Source: Eubacteriaceae bacterium (GTDB taxonomy: Bacteria; Bacillota; Clostridia; Lachnospirales; Lachnospiraceae). From it: DNA of 64,000 bases. This document shows, in pieces, positions 17,382 to 26,952 of the stretch. The stretch is from the NCBI GenBank assembly GCA_910574015.1, contig CAJSYQ010000003.1, positions 124,001-188,000 of the forward strand, read 5' to 3'. A program made the translations under genes and the position numbers. A model generated the notes under the pieces. The model was not told the DNA's origin. It ran no database searches and worked only from the letters and a program-made list of their open reading frames with translations. How positions within the stretch are numbered: position 1 is the stretch's first letter; each line of letters starts with the position of its first letter.

Positions 17382-18472
17382 TGTCAGAGATTAGTGATGC
17401 AGTACAGATTATCCGTGTTGGATTTGAGGGCATGGAGATCGCAATGAAGGTTGGAAGTGCTTCGATCGGTATGATGCAAAGGACAATGAAGTTCATATAC
17501 GGAATGCTCAATTTTGAGAAAAGCATGGGTAAGACTTCAATGAAACAGCTTTTGATGCGTGGTGGGGACTTGCAGGTTTTAGAGTTTAATAAACAGGATT
17601 TGTCAAAGGTTCAGAAGCTCGCTAAAAAGTATGGGATTTTGTATTCCGTTATGCCTGATATGGGAAGGGAAGGCAAGGTTGAAGTTCTTTTCCACAGCGA
17701 GGCAACACCGAGGGTCAATATGCTCATCGGTAAGTTAAAATCAGATACGATGTCGATAAAAAGCATGGACAAATTTTTGGAGGAGACCGATGATAAGGCA
17801 CTTGGCGTATTTGATAAATTCTTAAAAAAAGAAAAGTCGGGAAACCATGATGTCCACGCTGATGCAAATCTTGACAGCCTGATAAAAAAAGTCGGACAGT
17901 ATGCTAAAGATAAGCAAAGCATCAGTGTGGACGGAATTAAAAAAGATCTGTCCATTGATAAGGATATGGTAAAGGAGGCACTGGCAGAATTATTAAAAAT
18001 CGGTGTCGTCGATAAGCCGGACGAAGCAGGACAGTATAAGGTAATCATGGATTCGGACTCTATAGATGCAAAGGTCAACCGTTTTCGGGAGCTTACGGAC
18101 CGTATGCGTACCATAGCAGCGTCAAAGAATACAAATCTTATGGATATCACGATTGCAAAAAAGATGGTGATTGATGAGAATGATCATGCAGTAAAGACGC
18201 TGATTCCCGGTACATATAAGACTGGTGCAAGGTATATCTGGATTAATAAGTCAGACATTATGGAGATTTATAATGGTAAGACAATTCTTTCTTATCTGGA
18301 CCGCAATAAGGATTATAAGATTTATTCCAAAGATAACAGGGTCATAGAGACTATCAAGGGAATAGACCTGTATCGGGAACACTATGATGCGGTAGCTTCG
18401 GGAATCCGTGAGCACTTTGAAAAAGAGATGAAGCAGAATGTGATAAGAGGTACACAGGTCAGAAAGAGGTGA
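17381..18472 (+). CDS. PcfB-like (DUF3801) coupling accessory protein
   Basis: This 363-residue protein has its DUF3801-like part at about 45-125: GGDLQVLEFNKQDLSKVQKL, AKKYGILYSVMPD, then VEVLFHSEATPRVNMLIGK. PcfB of pCF10 works with the coupling protein PcfC to recruit the relaxosome. The C-terminal 200 residues are an extra region seen in related elements. It overlaps the preceding gene and lies 6 bases before the VirD4 gene. Confidence 0.75.
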   Translation: MSEISDAVQIIRVGFEGMEIAMKVGSASIGMMQRTMKFIYGMLNFEKSMGKTSMKQLLMRGGDLQVLEFNKQDLSKVQKLAKKYGILYSVMPDMGREGKVEVLFHSEATPRVNMLIGKLKSDTMSIKSMDKFLEETDDKALGVFDKFLKKEKSGNHDVHADANLDSLIKKVGQYAKDKQSISVDGIKKDLSIDKDMVKEALAELLKIGVVDKPDEAGQYKVIMDSDSIDAKVNRFRELTDRMRTIAASKNTNLMDITIAKKMVIDENDHAVKTLIPGTYKTGARYIWINKSDIMEIYNGKTILSYLDRNKDYKIYSKDNRVIETIKGIDLYREHYDAVASGIREHFEKEMKQNVIRGTQVRKR

Positions 18473-18478
18473 TGAGGT

Positions 18479-20692
18479 TTGAAAACGACTAAAAAGAAGC
18501 CATCCATTCCTCTGATTATCATAGGTGCCTTATTTGCGGCTTATGCCGGATATCTGGTAAATGGTGCGTGGCATCAGGGCATTGAGTTTGGTGATTTCGT
18601 AAATAACATGACACAAGTGCTAAGCTACCCGCTTAGGGATTATTATAATGAGAGCACTTTAAAAGCTGTTTGCATAGCAGAGGGCATATTTGCTATGATA
18701 ATGTTGATGTATTATACCAGTCAGAGGAAAATGATGCCGGGCAGGGAGCATGGAACGGCAAGGCTCGCCACGCCAAAAGAAGTAAACAAGGTTATACGGG
18801 ACACGGATGAAGCAAAAAACAGGATACTCAGCCAGAATGTCCGCATGAGCCTTGATACCAGACGCACGAAACTTAATAACAATGTTCTGATTATTGGAGG
18901 CTCCGGTGCAGGAAAGACTTTCTATGAAGTAAAGCCAAATCTGATGCAGAGAAATTCGTCTTTTATTATTACGGATCCAAAGGGGGAGATTCTCCGTTCG
19001 GAAGGTGAGATGTTAAAGGAGAATGGTTATAATGTGAAGGTTATCAATCTTTTGGAGATGGATAAGAGTGATTGCTATAATCCGTTTGTATATTTGAGGG
19101 AAGAAACGGATGTGGTAAAGCTGGTAACAAATATCATGTCTAATACAACACCTAAGAATGCATCGTCAAGTGATCCATTCTGGGACAAGGCAGAGGGGCT
19201 GTTTTTGCAGTCTCTTTTCTATTATGTGTGGCTTGAATGTCCGATTGCCACGAGAAATATGGCTACGGTCATGGAGCTAATCGGTAAGGCAGAAGTCACG
19301 GAAAAGGATAAGCCGTCAGAACTGGATAAACAGATGTCCTTTCTGGAGCATACTTCTCCGCTGGGAAGTAACCATCCTGCGGTAAAGCAGTACAAAAAGT
19401 GCATGAGAGGAGCCGGTGATACCATTCGTTCCATTATCATATCGGCAAATTCAAGGCTTGCAAAGCTGGAGAATAAGCAGGTTCTTCGTCTGTTATCAAA
19501 AGATGACTTAAATCTTGCGGAGCTTGGCACGGGAGTCAGCAATGACGGACACACGAAGACAGCACTATTCTGTGTGATACCGGATAGCGACAAGTCCTAT
19601 AACTTCATTATTGGGATGCTTTATACGCAGATATTTCAAGAACTATATTATCAGGCAGACTTTAATTATGGTGGCAGGCTGCCAATCCATGTGACTTTTA
19701 TGCTTGATGAGTTTTCAAATGTCGCACTTCCGGATGATTACTGTTCTTTGCTTTCTACGATGAGAAGCCGTGAGATATCGAGTGTTATCATTATACAGAA
19801 CCTTGCTCAGATCAAGGCACTCTTTAAGGATACTTGGGAAACGATACCGGGCAACTGCGATACTCTGGTATATCTTGGTGGCAATGAGCAGAGCACGCAT
19901 GAGTATATCTCAAAGCTGCTTGGAAAGGCAACGATTGATAAAAAATCAACTGGAGAATCACGGGGAAGACAGGGAAGTTCAAGCCGGAATTATGATGTGC
20001 TCGGTCGTGAGATTATGACACCGGATGAAGTGAGGAAAATGGATAATGCCAAGTGTTTAATTTTTATCCGTGGTCTTGACCCGGTGTTAGATAAAAAGTA
20101 TTCCACACCGAAACATCCGATATTTTCACAGACTGCGGATGGGGATGGAAAGCCTTATGAGTATGAAAAAAAGACAGAGGATCATTTTATCGGGCAGCCA
20201 TATGAACTTCTTAATGAACAGGGTGTCGAAAATTTTGTGAAGAGGAAGGAGAACGGTGAGAATGTGTTTATCCAGGATCTGACCTATGAGGAGTTCATGA
20301 GCCTCGATCAGGACAGAATGAATGAGTATTTGCTGACGGAGGAAGAACTGCATGAGAACCGGCAGTATCTGGAGTCATTGGAAGGACAGATGGAGATGAA
20401 AAATGTTCCCGACAGCGAGATGGAGGAACAGAGTACGAAATTGTTATCTGATCTTATTAAGGCTGCCATGGAGAGCAGGAAAAAAGAAAAGGAGCTGATA
20501 GCAAATGAGACTTTGGAGCAGAGACTTAAACGGATTTCATTTTCGCCACAAATTATAAGACTTTTTGATAAGGCAGCGGCGATGAAGATTCCCGAAGAAG
20601 AGATACTTAAGTATGCATATGAGGGAGTGTCCATGATAAAACTTGGTCAGTTTGTGAACAACTACCAGTCCAAAGCAAGGGCTGTGAGTTAA
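18479..20692 (+). CDS. VirD4/TraG type IV coupling protein
   Basis: This 737-residue hexameric ATPase links the relaxosome to the secretion channel. It has two N-terminal membrane helices (about 9-30 and 62-80), Walker A IIGGSGAGKTFYEVKP near 136-150, Walker B VTFMLDEFSN near 404-413 and TraG-type segments such as GREHGTARLATPKEV. The start is probably TTG at 18479, with GAGGTG at 18466-18471; no better ATG is in frame. Confidence 0.92.
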   Translation: MKTTKKKPSIPLIIIGALFAAYAGYLVNGAWHQGIEFGDFVNNMTQVLSYPLRDYYNESTLKAVCIAEGIFAMIMLMYYTSQRKMMPGREHGTARLATPKEVNKVIRDTDEAKNRILSQNVRMSLDTRRTKLNNNVLIIGGSGAGKTFYEVKPNLMQRNSSFIITDPKGEILRSEGEMLKENGYNVKVINLLEMDKSDCYNPFVYLREETDVVKLVTNIMSNTTPKNASSSDPFWDKAEGLFLQSLFYYVWLECPIATRNMATVMELIGKAEVTEKDKPSELDKQMSFLEHTSPLGSNHPAVKQYKKCMRGAGDTIRSIIISANSRLAKLENKQVLRLLSKDDLNLAELGTGVSNDGHTKTALFCVIPDSDKSYNFIIGMLYTQIFQELYYQADFNYGGRLPIHVTFMLDEFSNVALPDDYCSLLSTMRSREISSVIIIQNLAQIKALFKDTWETIPGNCDTLVYLGGNEQSTHEYISKLLGKATIDKKSTGESRGRQGSSSRNYDVLGREIMTPDEVRKMDNAKCLIFIRGLDPVLDKKYSTPKHPIFSQTADGDGKPYEYEKKTEDHFIGQPYELLNEQGVENFVKRKENGENVFIQDLTYEEFMSLDQDRMNEYLLTEEELHENRQYLESLEGQMEMKNVPDSEMEEQSTKLLSDLIKAAMESRKKEKELIANETLEQRLKRISFSPQIIRLFDKAAAMKIPEEEILKYAYEGVSMIKLGQFVNNYQSKARAVS

Positions 20693-20713
20693 TTATAATA
20701 TGAACTATTAAGC

Positions 20714-20757
20714 GGGAGAGGTGTATGTCAGCTGATATGCATCCCTCCCTGTTTTTT
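20714..20757 (+). terminator. hairpin with T run upstream of the VirB2-like gene
   Basis: GGGAGAGGTGTAT (20714-20726) pairs with ATGCATCCCTCCC (20737-20749) with one mismatch and two wobbles, followed by TG and six T. It lies between the coupling protein and pilin-like genes and may lower read-through. Confidence 0.65.
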
Positions 20758-20772
20758 ATGAAGGAGATTATT

Positions 20773-21150
20773 ATGCAAAGATTAGTAAGAAATGTAATGA
20801 GCAAAAGGGCAGAACAGAAGGAGGGTTCTATGATGAAAAAGAAACGGAGTTTTATGAAACAGGTAATGATACCGGCATTTTGTGGTACCGTAACAGCCAT
20901 GAATCTTATGACTGCGACCGCATTTGCGGCGGGCACGGAGGCGGTAACAAAGCCGCTTGACAGCTTAAAGACACTAATCATCGCTGTGATTGGTGCAATC
21001 GGTGTGATTATCCTTGCAAAGAATGTGATGGAGTTTGCACAGGCATACCAGCAGCAGGATTCATCCACCATGAATTCAGCGTTAAAAGGTATCGTGGCAG
21101 GAGTGATGATGGCAGGCATTTCTTCCGTGCTTTCTTTCCTTGGATTCTGA
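20773..21150 (+). CDS. Maff2/VirB2-like small membrane protein
   Basis: This 125-residue protein has a basic N-terminus, a first hydrophobic segment ending TATAFAAG (signal-like), then two membrane helices (TLIIAVIGAIGVIILAKNVM and GIVAGVMMAGISSVLSFLGF). This two-helix form matches Maff2/TrbC-like proteins, the pilin-like component of ICE secretion systems. The ATG at 20773 follows GAAGGAG. Confidence 0.75.
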   Translation: MQRLVRNVMSKRAEQKEGSMMKKKRSFMKQVMIPAFCGTVTAMNLMTATAFAAGTEAVTKPLDSLKTLIIAVIGAIGVIILAKNVMEFAQAYQQQDSSTMNSALKGIVAGVMMAGISSVLSFLGF

Positions 21151-21171
21151 TGATGGCAGAAATTACGCATA

Positions 21172-21192
21172 GGGCAGAGACATTCTCTGCCC
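21172..21192 (+). other. stem-loop between the VirB2-like and VirB6-like genes
   Basis: GGGCAGAGA (21172-21180) and TCTCTGCCC (21184-21192) form a 9-bp perfect stem with a 3-base loop. No T run follows; the next gene's ribosome site comes directly after. It could be an RNA-processing or stability element. Confidence 0.6.
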
Positions 21193-21214
21193 GGAAAGGA
21201 AGGTGACGGGGAGT

Positions 21215-22057
21215 ATGGATTTTTTTAAACTCGGAGGTGTTATCCTTGATTTGTTAAATATGGTGTTTGGTTTTTGGAATAACCAGGTATCACTTGTATT
21301 TGCACTTCTTGGTGAGTCTCCTGTGGAATTTAAGGACGGTGGTCCGTGGGGAGCGGTATCGGGAATTGAACCCATCTTTGTAGCGGTGGGTTCTTCTTTG
21401 GTGGTTCTATTCTTTGTGATTGGCTTTTGTTCGGAGTCCGTGGATATCAAAGAAGAAATGAGATTCGAGGTGATACTCCGTATGCTGATTAGGCTGGGGC
21501 TTGCCGAGTGGTTTGTGGCAAACAATGTAACAATCATGAAAGCAATCTTTACTTCCGTTGGCAATCTGGTCGGGCTTTTATCGGCCGGCAATACGGCAAA
21601 ACTAAAGATTGCTGCAGAGCAGGCAGAGATTATAAAGGATTTGGGGTTTGGGGAGTCGCTGCTCATGTTGATACTGGCGGCATTGCTTTCCATTATCATC
21701 ATTATCTGCGGTTTCTTTCTGATATATACGGTGTATTTCAGATTTATGAAACTGCTTATCATTGTTCCTTTAGGCTCTATCGCTTATTCAACAATAGGTG
21801 GGAACAGGATGGTGGCACATACGGCTGTCACTTACAGTAAATATTTTTTATCAGTGGTGCTCGAAGCAGTAGTAATGGCTCTTGCTATTATCATCTGTAA
21901 TGCCTTGATTAATGCAGGGCTGCCATCGTTTACGGGAAATTATGCAGAATGGGCAAAGGCATTGATTTATCTTTGTGAGATGACATTTACGATTGCCCTT
22001 ACGGTGGGAACTGTGAAAGGAGCACAGAGCCTTGTGAGTAAGGCGCTTGGAATATAG
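21215..22057 (+). CDS. VirB6/TrbL-like multi-pass membrane protein
   Basis: This protein of about 280 residues has around six hydrophobic segments, including SSLVVLFFVIGFC, LLMLILAALLSIIIIICGFFL and LEAVVMALAIIICNAL. It occupies the VirB6/CD0411-like position between the VirB2-like and PrgI genes and should form part of the inner-membrane channel. The start is taken at ATG 21215; GTG at 21203 is also in frame. Confidence 0.75.
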   Translation: MDFFKLGGVILDLLNMVFGFWNNQVSLVFALLGESPVEFKDGGPWGAVSGIEPIFVAVGSSLVVLFFVIGFCSESVDIKEEMRFEVILRMLIRLGLAEWFVANNVTIMKAIFTSVGNLVGLLSAGNTAKLKIAAEQAEIIKDLGFGESLLMLILAALLSIIIIICGFFLIYTVYFRFMKLLIIVPLGSIAYSTIGGNRMVAHTAVTYSKYFLSVVLEAVVMALAIIICNALINAGLPSFTGNYAEWAKALIYLCEMTFTIALTVGTVKGAQSLVSKALGI

Positions 22058-22089
22058 GCGTAATCACTTAATGAGATTGGAGGATGACT

Positions 22090-22467
22090 ATGGTTATTGA
22101 GATAAATAAAGATATTGATCGTTATAAGGAATCGGTTGTACTTGGGCTTACAGCCAGACAGCTGGTTTACAGCATCATTTCGGTAGTGATTGGGGGCGGC
22201 ATTGTTCTTCTTACATATCCGTATGTAGGACTGACAACCAGTGCATATATTGCCATCCCGGTGGTTGCTCCGATTGCATTGACAGGTTTCTATTCTTATA
22301 ACGGCATGACATTTATGGAAATGATGAAAAAGAAGCTTCATTTTTCGTTCTGCAATAAAGCACTTACCTATGTTTCAACGGAGAGTGCGGAAGAAATCAA
22401 GAAGATACAGATGGCAGAGGAGACAACGGGTAAGAAGAAAGCAATTATTTTGAAGATGTACTTATAA
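22090..22467 (+). CDS. PrgI/VirB3-like membrane protein
   Basis: This 125-residue protein has the PrgI pattern: a charged N-terminus (EINKDIDRYKESVVLGLTAR), two close membrane helices (about 25-45 and 50-70), the NGMTFMEMMKK motif and a cytoplasmic tail. PrgI proteins partner VirB4. The ATG at 22090 fits GGAGG (22079-22083). Confidence 0.85.
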   Translation: MVIEINKDIDRYKESVVLGLTARQLVYSIISVVIGGGIVLLTYPYVGLTTSAYIAIPVVAPIALTGFYSYNGMTFMEMMKKKLHFSFCNKALTYVSTESAEEIKKIQMAEETTGKKKAIILKMYL

Positions 22468-22490
22468 TGCATCGGAAAGGACGGATAATT

Positions 22491-24950
22491 ATGGGATTAT
22501 TTTCTGACGGATTTAAGGAGCTTAAAAAGGCAAGCGTGCCACTTTACAAGGCTCCGAAGTCCATACAGGAGACGATAGAGATTGAAAAAGTAGCGGTAAA
22601 CGGTATCTTTGAAGTATCCAAAAACCGTTATACCAAGTGTTATCGTTTCCATGATATCAACTATACGACAACAAACGAAGAGGAGCAGATTGATATTTTT
22701 GAGAGATACTGTAAGTTTCTCAACAGCTTAGATTGTGCATTTAAGATCACGGTCAATAACAAGAATAAAGACATGGAGAGGCTGCGTGACGATATTCTGC
22801 TTTCCTGTCAGAGTGATGGCTATAATGAGTATCGCAAGATTTATAATGACATTATCGAAGAAAAAATCCGTGAAGGCAGACAGGGAATTGAACAGGAGAG
22901 ATATCTGACCATCACGATTGAGAGAAAGAATTTTGAAGAGGCAAAGGCACAGTTTGCAACCATTGAGGCTACCGTGCACAAGGCATTTTCAGAACTTGGC
23001 ACGGACATCATTGCACTTGATGGGAATGAGAGATTGAAAGTCCTTCATAACTTCTATCATCTGGGAGAGGAAGACACCTTTGATTTCGATATCAAGGATG
23101 CAGCTAGGGTAGGGGCAGATTTTCGCAATGATCTTTGTAACGGGATGTTGAAATATTATCCGGACCATATTGAGGATGAGGGGAAGCTTGTAAGGGCACT
23201 TTTTATCAAGAAGTATCCGAGTTCCCTCTCAGACAGGTTCTTAAATGAGATTACTTCTTTACCGGTTCATTCCGTGACGAGCATTGATGTGGTTCCAATA
23301 TCAAAGGATATGACGACGAAGGTGCTTCAAAAGAAGTATCTGGGTATTGAGTCGGACATCATCAAGCAGCAGAGGGTCAGAAACAAGAACAATGATTTTT
23401 CTTCGGAGATTTCTTATGCCAAGAGGACGGAAAAGAAGGAGATTGAGCAGATCATGGATGATGTACGGGAGAATGACCAGTGCATGTTTTATGTGGCTGT
23501 GACAATCCTGCTTGTGGCAGAGAACAAAGAGGAACTCGAAAGCATGACAGAGTCTGTGGTTACGATTGGAAAGAGAAATTCCGTGATGGTAGATACGCAT
23601 TATCTCAAGCAGAGGGAAGCACTCAATACAGCACTTCCTATCGGTGTGAGACAGGTGGAGACTATGAGGACGATGCTTACCCAGTCTTTGGCGGTGCTCT
23701 TGCCTTTCAATGTGCAGGAGTTAAATGATGCAGGCGGTAATTATTATGGCATCAACCAGATCAGCAAAAATGTGAATGTAGGAAACAGAAAGAAGCTCTT
23801 GAACGGAAACGGATTCATTTTCGGTGTGCCCGGTTCCGGCAAGAGCTTTTTTGCAAAGCAGGAGATGGGAAATGTTTTCTTAAATACCAATGATGATGTT
23901 ATCGTGATAGACCCGATGAATGAGTATTTTGATATCGCAAGAACATTCGGCGGTGCCATCGTCAATCTTTCGGCTTATACCAAGAATTATGTAAACCCTT
24001 TGGAAGCAGATTTGTCACAGGTAAATGAGAAGGGAATCCGGGATGTGATTGCCGATAAGTCGGAGTTTATGCTTGGGCTTTGTGACCAGCTTTTAGGCTC
24101 AGCCCTGAATCAGAAACATCATTCCATTATTGACCGATGTGTAAAGGATCTTTACTTTGAAGCGTGGCGTAACCATAAAGTACCGTTGATGAGCGATTTT
24201 TATCATATCTTAAAGTCGCAGTCAGAGACCGAGGCACAGGAACTTGCCCTCTGTCTGGAACTTTTTGTGGAGGGTTCGCTTAATATTTTCAACCACCATA
24301 CAAATGTGGATGAGGACAACAGGCTTACGGTGTATGGTATTCAGGACTTGGGTTCCCAGCTCGCCCCGGTCGCAATGCTCGTGATGATGGAAGCTATCCA
24401 GTCGAGAATCGTTGAAAACGGTCGAAAGGGCAGGGCGACATGGCTTTATATTGATGAGTGCCATGTCCTCCTAAATAGTGATTATAGTGCAACATATCTT
24501 CAGCAGCTTTGGAAAAAGGTTAGGAAACAGGGAGGACTTTGTACCGGTATCAGCCAGAATGTCACAGATCTTTTGCAGAATTATATTGCATCAACTTTGA
24601 TTTCCAATAGCGAGTTCATTGCTCTTTTGAAACAGAGTAATATCGACAGTGCAAAACTTGCGGAGGTCATCGGTGTTTCTGACGCACAGCTTCGTTTTGT
24701 CAGCAATTCTCCAAGTGGAACGGGACTGATTAAGTGTGGTTCCATCGTGATACCGTTTGACAATACCATTGGTAAGGATACGGCACTTTATAAGCTCTAC
24801 AATACGAATATCCACGAGAAGATTGAAGAGGGACTTATGGATGAATATCAGAATCTGAAAAGCAACAGTAAAGATATTGTGCCTGAAAATTCTGAACAGA
24901 CTCAGGTTGAACAACCTGTGGAGACGTATAACAGTTGGATGATTTACTAA
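22491..24950 (+). CDS. VirB4-family secretion ATPase
   Basis: This 819-residue protein powers the conjugative channel. Walker A is FGVPGSGKSFFAKQE near residue 444, Walker B is WLYIDECHVLL near 650, and the C-terminal GISQNVTDLLQNYIASTLIS segment is typical of the family. The ATG at 22491 is preferred over an upstream one that overlaps the PrgI stop. Confidence 0.93.
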   Translation: MGLFSDGFKELKKASVPLYKAPKSIQETIEIEKVAVNGIFEVSKNRYTKCYRFHDINYTTTNEEEQIDIFERYCKFLNSLDCAFKITVNNKNKDMERLRDDILLSCQSDGYNEYRKIYNDIIEEKIREGRQGIEQERYLTITIERKNFEEAKAQFATIEATVHKAFSELGTDIIALDGNERLKVLHNFYHLGEEDTFDFDIKDAARVGADFRNDLCNGMLKYYPDHIEDEGKLVRALFIKKYPSSLSDRFLNEITSLPVHSVTSIDVVPISKDMTTKVLQKKYLGIESDIIKQQRVRNKNNDFSSEISYAKRTEKKEIEQIMDDVRENDQCMFYVAVTILLVAENKEELESMTESVVTIGKRNSVMVDTHYLKQREALNTALPIGVRQVETMRTMLTQSLAVLLPFNVQELNDAGGNYYGINQISKNVNVGNRKKLLNGNGFIFGVPGSGKSFFAKQEMGNVFLNTNDDVIVIDPMNEYFDIARTFGGAIVNLSAYTKNYVNPLEADLSQVNEKGIRDVIADKSEFMLGLCDQLLGSALNQKHHSIIDRCVKDLYFEAWRNHKVPLMSDFYHILKSQSETEAQELALCLELFVEGSLNIFNHHTNVDEDNRLTVYGIQDLGSQLAPVAMLVMMEAIQSRIVENGRKGRATWLYIDECHVLLNSDYSATYLQQLWKKVRKQGGLCTGISQNVTDLLQNYIASTLISNSEFIALLKQSNIDSAKLAEVIGVSDAQLRFVSNSPSGTGLIKCGSIVIPFDNTIGKDTALYKLYNTNIHEKIEEGLMDEYQNLKSNSKDIVPENSEQTQVEQPVETYNSWMIY

Positions 24951-25003
24951 GGACGATGGTAATGCAGATAGAGTTTGCAGGAGTTTGAAAGGCAGGTGTA
25001 CGG

Positions 25004-26926
25004 ATGAAGATTCGTAAGGTAGAAGAAAAGCCCATGAAGCTTCATACCAAGGAAGGTCCGAAGCTTCGTATCAGGGCAAAAGGCAAGACGAAAACGGGGA
25101 GAATGAAAGTTCACAAAGTGAAAAAATCTCCGCTTTCCGGATTAAAACAGCGGGTAAAAACTTCTAATTCCTCCATTCAGATTAAGAAGCAGCAGCTTCA
25201 TGTGCTGGGGAGAAAAGCAGCAAAGGAGATGGATGGGGGAGAGGAGATTGCTGACAGCATAGATGTGGCACTGGCATTTTCCTATCCTTTGGTGTCGGCG
25301 GCATCAAAAGGGGTAAAGCTGCTTCGGAATAAAAAGCATCAAAAGGATAAACAGCGAAAGGAAGACAAGTCTAAAGATAATAGAAAAAGAGGAGCTTATA
25401 GCCGCTCGGATTCTGATACGATAAATGCAAAAGAAGTCGAGCGGCGGAAAGCCGCCATAAAGACAAAGAATTCAAATTTGAAAAAGAAAGATGGTAAAGC
25501 AGGGGGAAATAAAAGCGAAAATTTATCTTATAAAAGTGGAAGGGGTTCTGCAAAAAGCAGGATGATAACAGCTTTTATCACTAATATGTGGGCTGATGAG
25601 GAGGAAAAGGCATCTCTGTCTACAGCAGCAAAACAGACCGTAAAAAGAGAGCTTGCCATACTGATAAAAAAGATTATGGCTACGGTGCTTCCGGGATTTC
25701 TTGGTCTTTTTTCTGTCGTTGCTTTATGTGGGGTGGCTGTGGTTGCAGTACTTGCAATCATATACAATTCCCCGTTTGCAATATTTTTCCCTCTGCCGGA
25801 CAGCGGCACGGAAGATGTGAGGACAGTGCTTGTAGGTTATTATCAGGAGTTTAATGAGAAGATTTTTGAATTAGAGGAGAGTGGCGAAAACGTCGTTTAC
25901 AAAAACTCGGAGGATGGTGTCCCGGTATCGAATTTTAATGATACCCTGATGGTTTATATGCTTCTATATGGTGATGGCAAGGCAGCATATGTCATGGATG
26001 AAGACGGAAAGAAGAATCTAAAAAAGGTCTTTGATGAGATGAATCGTATTGATGCAGCGAGCAGTGCGGTAGAGATGGATGTGGGGGATTCACTTGGCAA
26101 GGTATGGGTAACAGCATACTGTCCCTGTTCACAATGCTGCGGTCCTTATGCAAACGGCATCACGGCTTCGGGAAAGACTGCAAGGGCAAAGCATACCATA
26201 GCTGTGGATGCATACAATCCCATCGTGCCGATGGGGACAAAAGTTGTGATTGAAGGTACGGTTTATACCGTTGAAGATACGGGAAACCTTAATCACTATG
26301 GCAATGATTTTGATATTTTTTATGCGAAACATAATCAGACCAGCCAGTGGGGACGAAGGCATGTGGAAGCATACATTGCGGAGGGAAATACCAATAAGGT
26401 TTCGGTGACATCTTCAGGCGCAACTGTCCAAAACCTGACATATAAGGACTATATGAGCCAAAACGCTTTAACGGATGACCAAAAGGAAGTTCTTGAAGAA
26501 CTGATGAGTGCAGATGCTTCTATTCTTGCTGCTTCAGGTGAGGTAGGGACACAGGTGGCACAGATGGCTATGACAAAGGTTGGCTGTGGATACAGTCAGG
26601 ACAAGCGTATGCAGGAGGGATGGTATGATTGCAGTTCATTAGTTTACAGACTGTATAAAGAGGCAGGAATCATCCTAAATGAAACAGCATCAACGCAGGG
26701 AAAACAATGCTATCAAAAGGCTCAGATTATCAATAAAAAAGATTTGCAGCCCGGAGACCTCATCTTTTATTCGTATGAAGATAACGGACAGTTCCGTAAT
26801 ATTTCCCATGTGGCAATTTATGTGGGTGACGGGAAGATGGTTCATGCGGCGAATCCAAGCCGTGGTGTGGTATTAGACCCGCTGAGAACGGGGAATGTAG
26901 TGTTTTATGCGAGACCATACGGATAA
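25004..26926 (+). CDS. 3D-domain and NlpC/P60 cell-wall hydrolase of the transfer system
   Basis: This 640-residue protein has a very basic cytoplasmic N-terminus (1-220), one membrane helix near 229-255, a 3D domain (about 366-458; VWVTAYCPCSQCCG, DFDIFYA) and an NlpC/P60 domain (about 510-640) with catalytic Cys in WYDCSSLVYRLY and His in ISHVAIYVGDG. It should open peptidoglycan for the mating channel, like the hydrolases of other Gram-positive conjugation systems. The basic N-terminal extension is unusually long. Confidence 0.88.
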   Translation: MKIRKVEEKPMKLHTKEGPKLRIRAKGKTKTGRMKVHKVKKSPLSGLKQRVKTSNSSIQIKKQQLHVLGRKAAKEMDGGEEIADSIDVALAFSYPLVSAASKGVKLLRNKKHQKDKQRKEDKSKDNRKRGAYSRSDSDTINAKEVERRKAAIKTKNSNLKKKDGKAGGNKSENLSYKSGRGSAKSRMITAFITNMWADEEEKASLSTAAKQTVKRELAILIKKIMATVLPGFLGLFSVVALCGVAVVAVLAIIYNSPFAIFFPLPDSGTEDVRTVLVGYYQEFNEKIFELEESGENVVYKNSEDGVPVSNFNDTLMVYMLLYGDGKAAYVMDEDGKKNLKKVFDEMNRIDAASSAVEMDVGDSLGKVWVTAYCPCSQCCGPYANGITASGKTARAKHTIAVDAYNPIVPMGTKVVIEGTVYTVEDTGNLNHYGNDFDIFYAKHNQTSQWGRRHVEAYIAEGNTNKVSVTSSGATVQNLTYKDYMSQNALTDDQKEVLEELMSADASILAASGEVGTQVAQMAMTKVGCGYSQDKRMQEGWYDCSSLVYRLYKEAGIILNETASTQGKQCYQKAQIINKKDLQPGDLIFYSYEDNGQFRNISHVAIYVGDGKMVHAANPSRGVVLDPLRTGNVVFYARPYG

Positions 26927-26952
26927 AAGAACCGTAGCGTTTTCTGCTACGG
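26921..26952 (-). terminator. terminator of the Abi gene
   Basis: On the minus strand CCGTAGC (26952-26946) and GCTACGG (26938-26932) form a stem followed by TTCTTTTAT. The abi stop codon lies in the stem. Confidence 0.7.

Noticed and set aside
23480-23728. Alternative frame inside virB4
   Set aside because: It lies within the conserved VirB4 coding region and has no motif of its own, unlike the nested TnpV-like gene.
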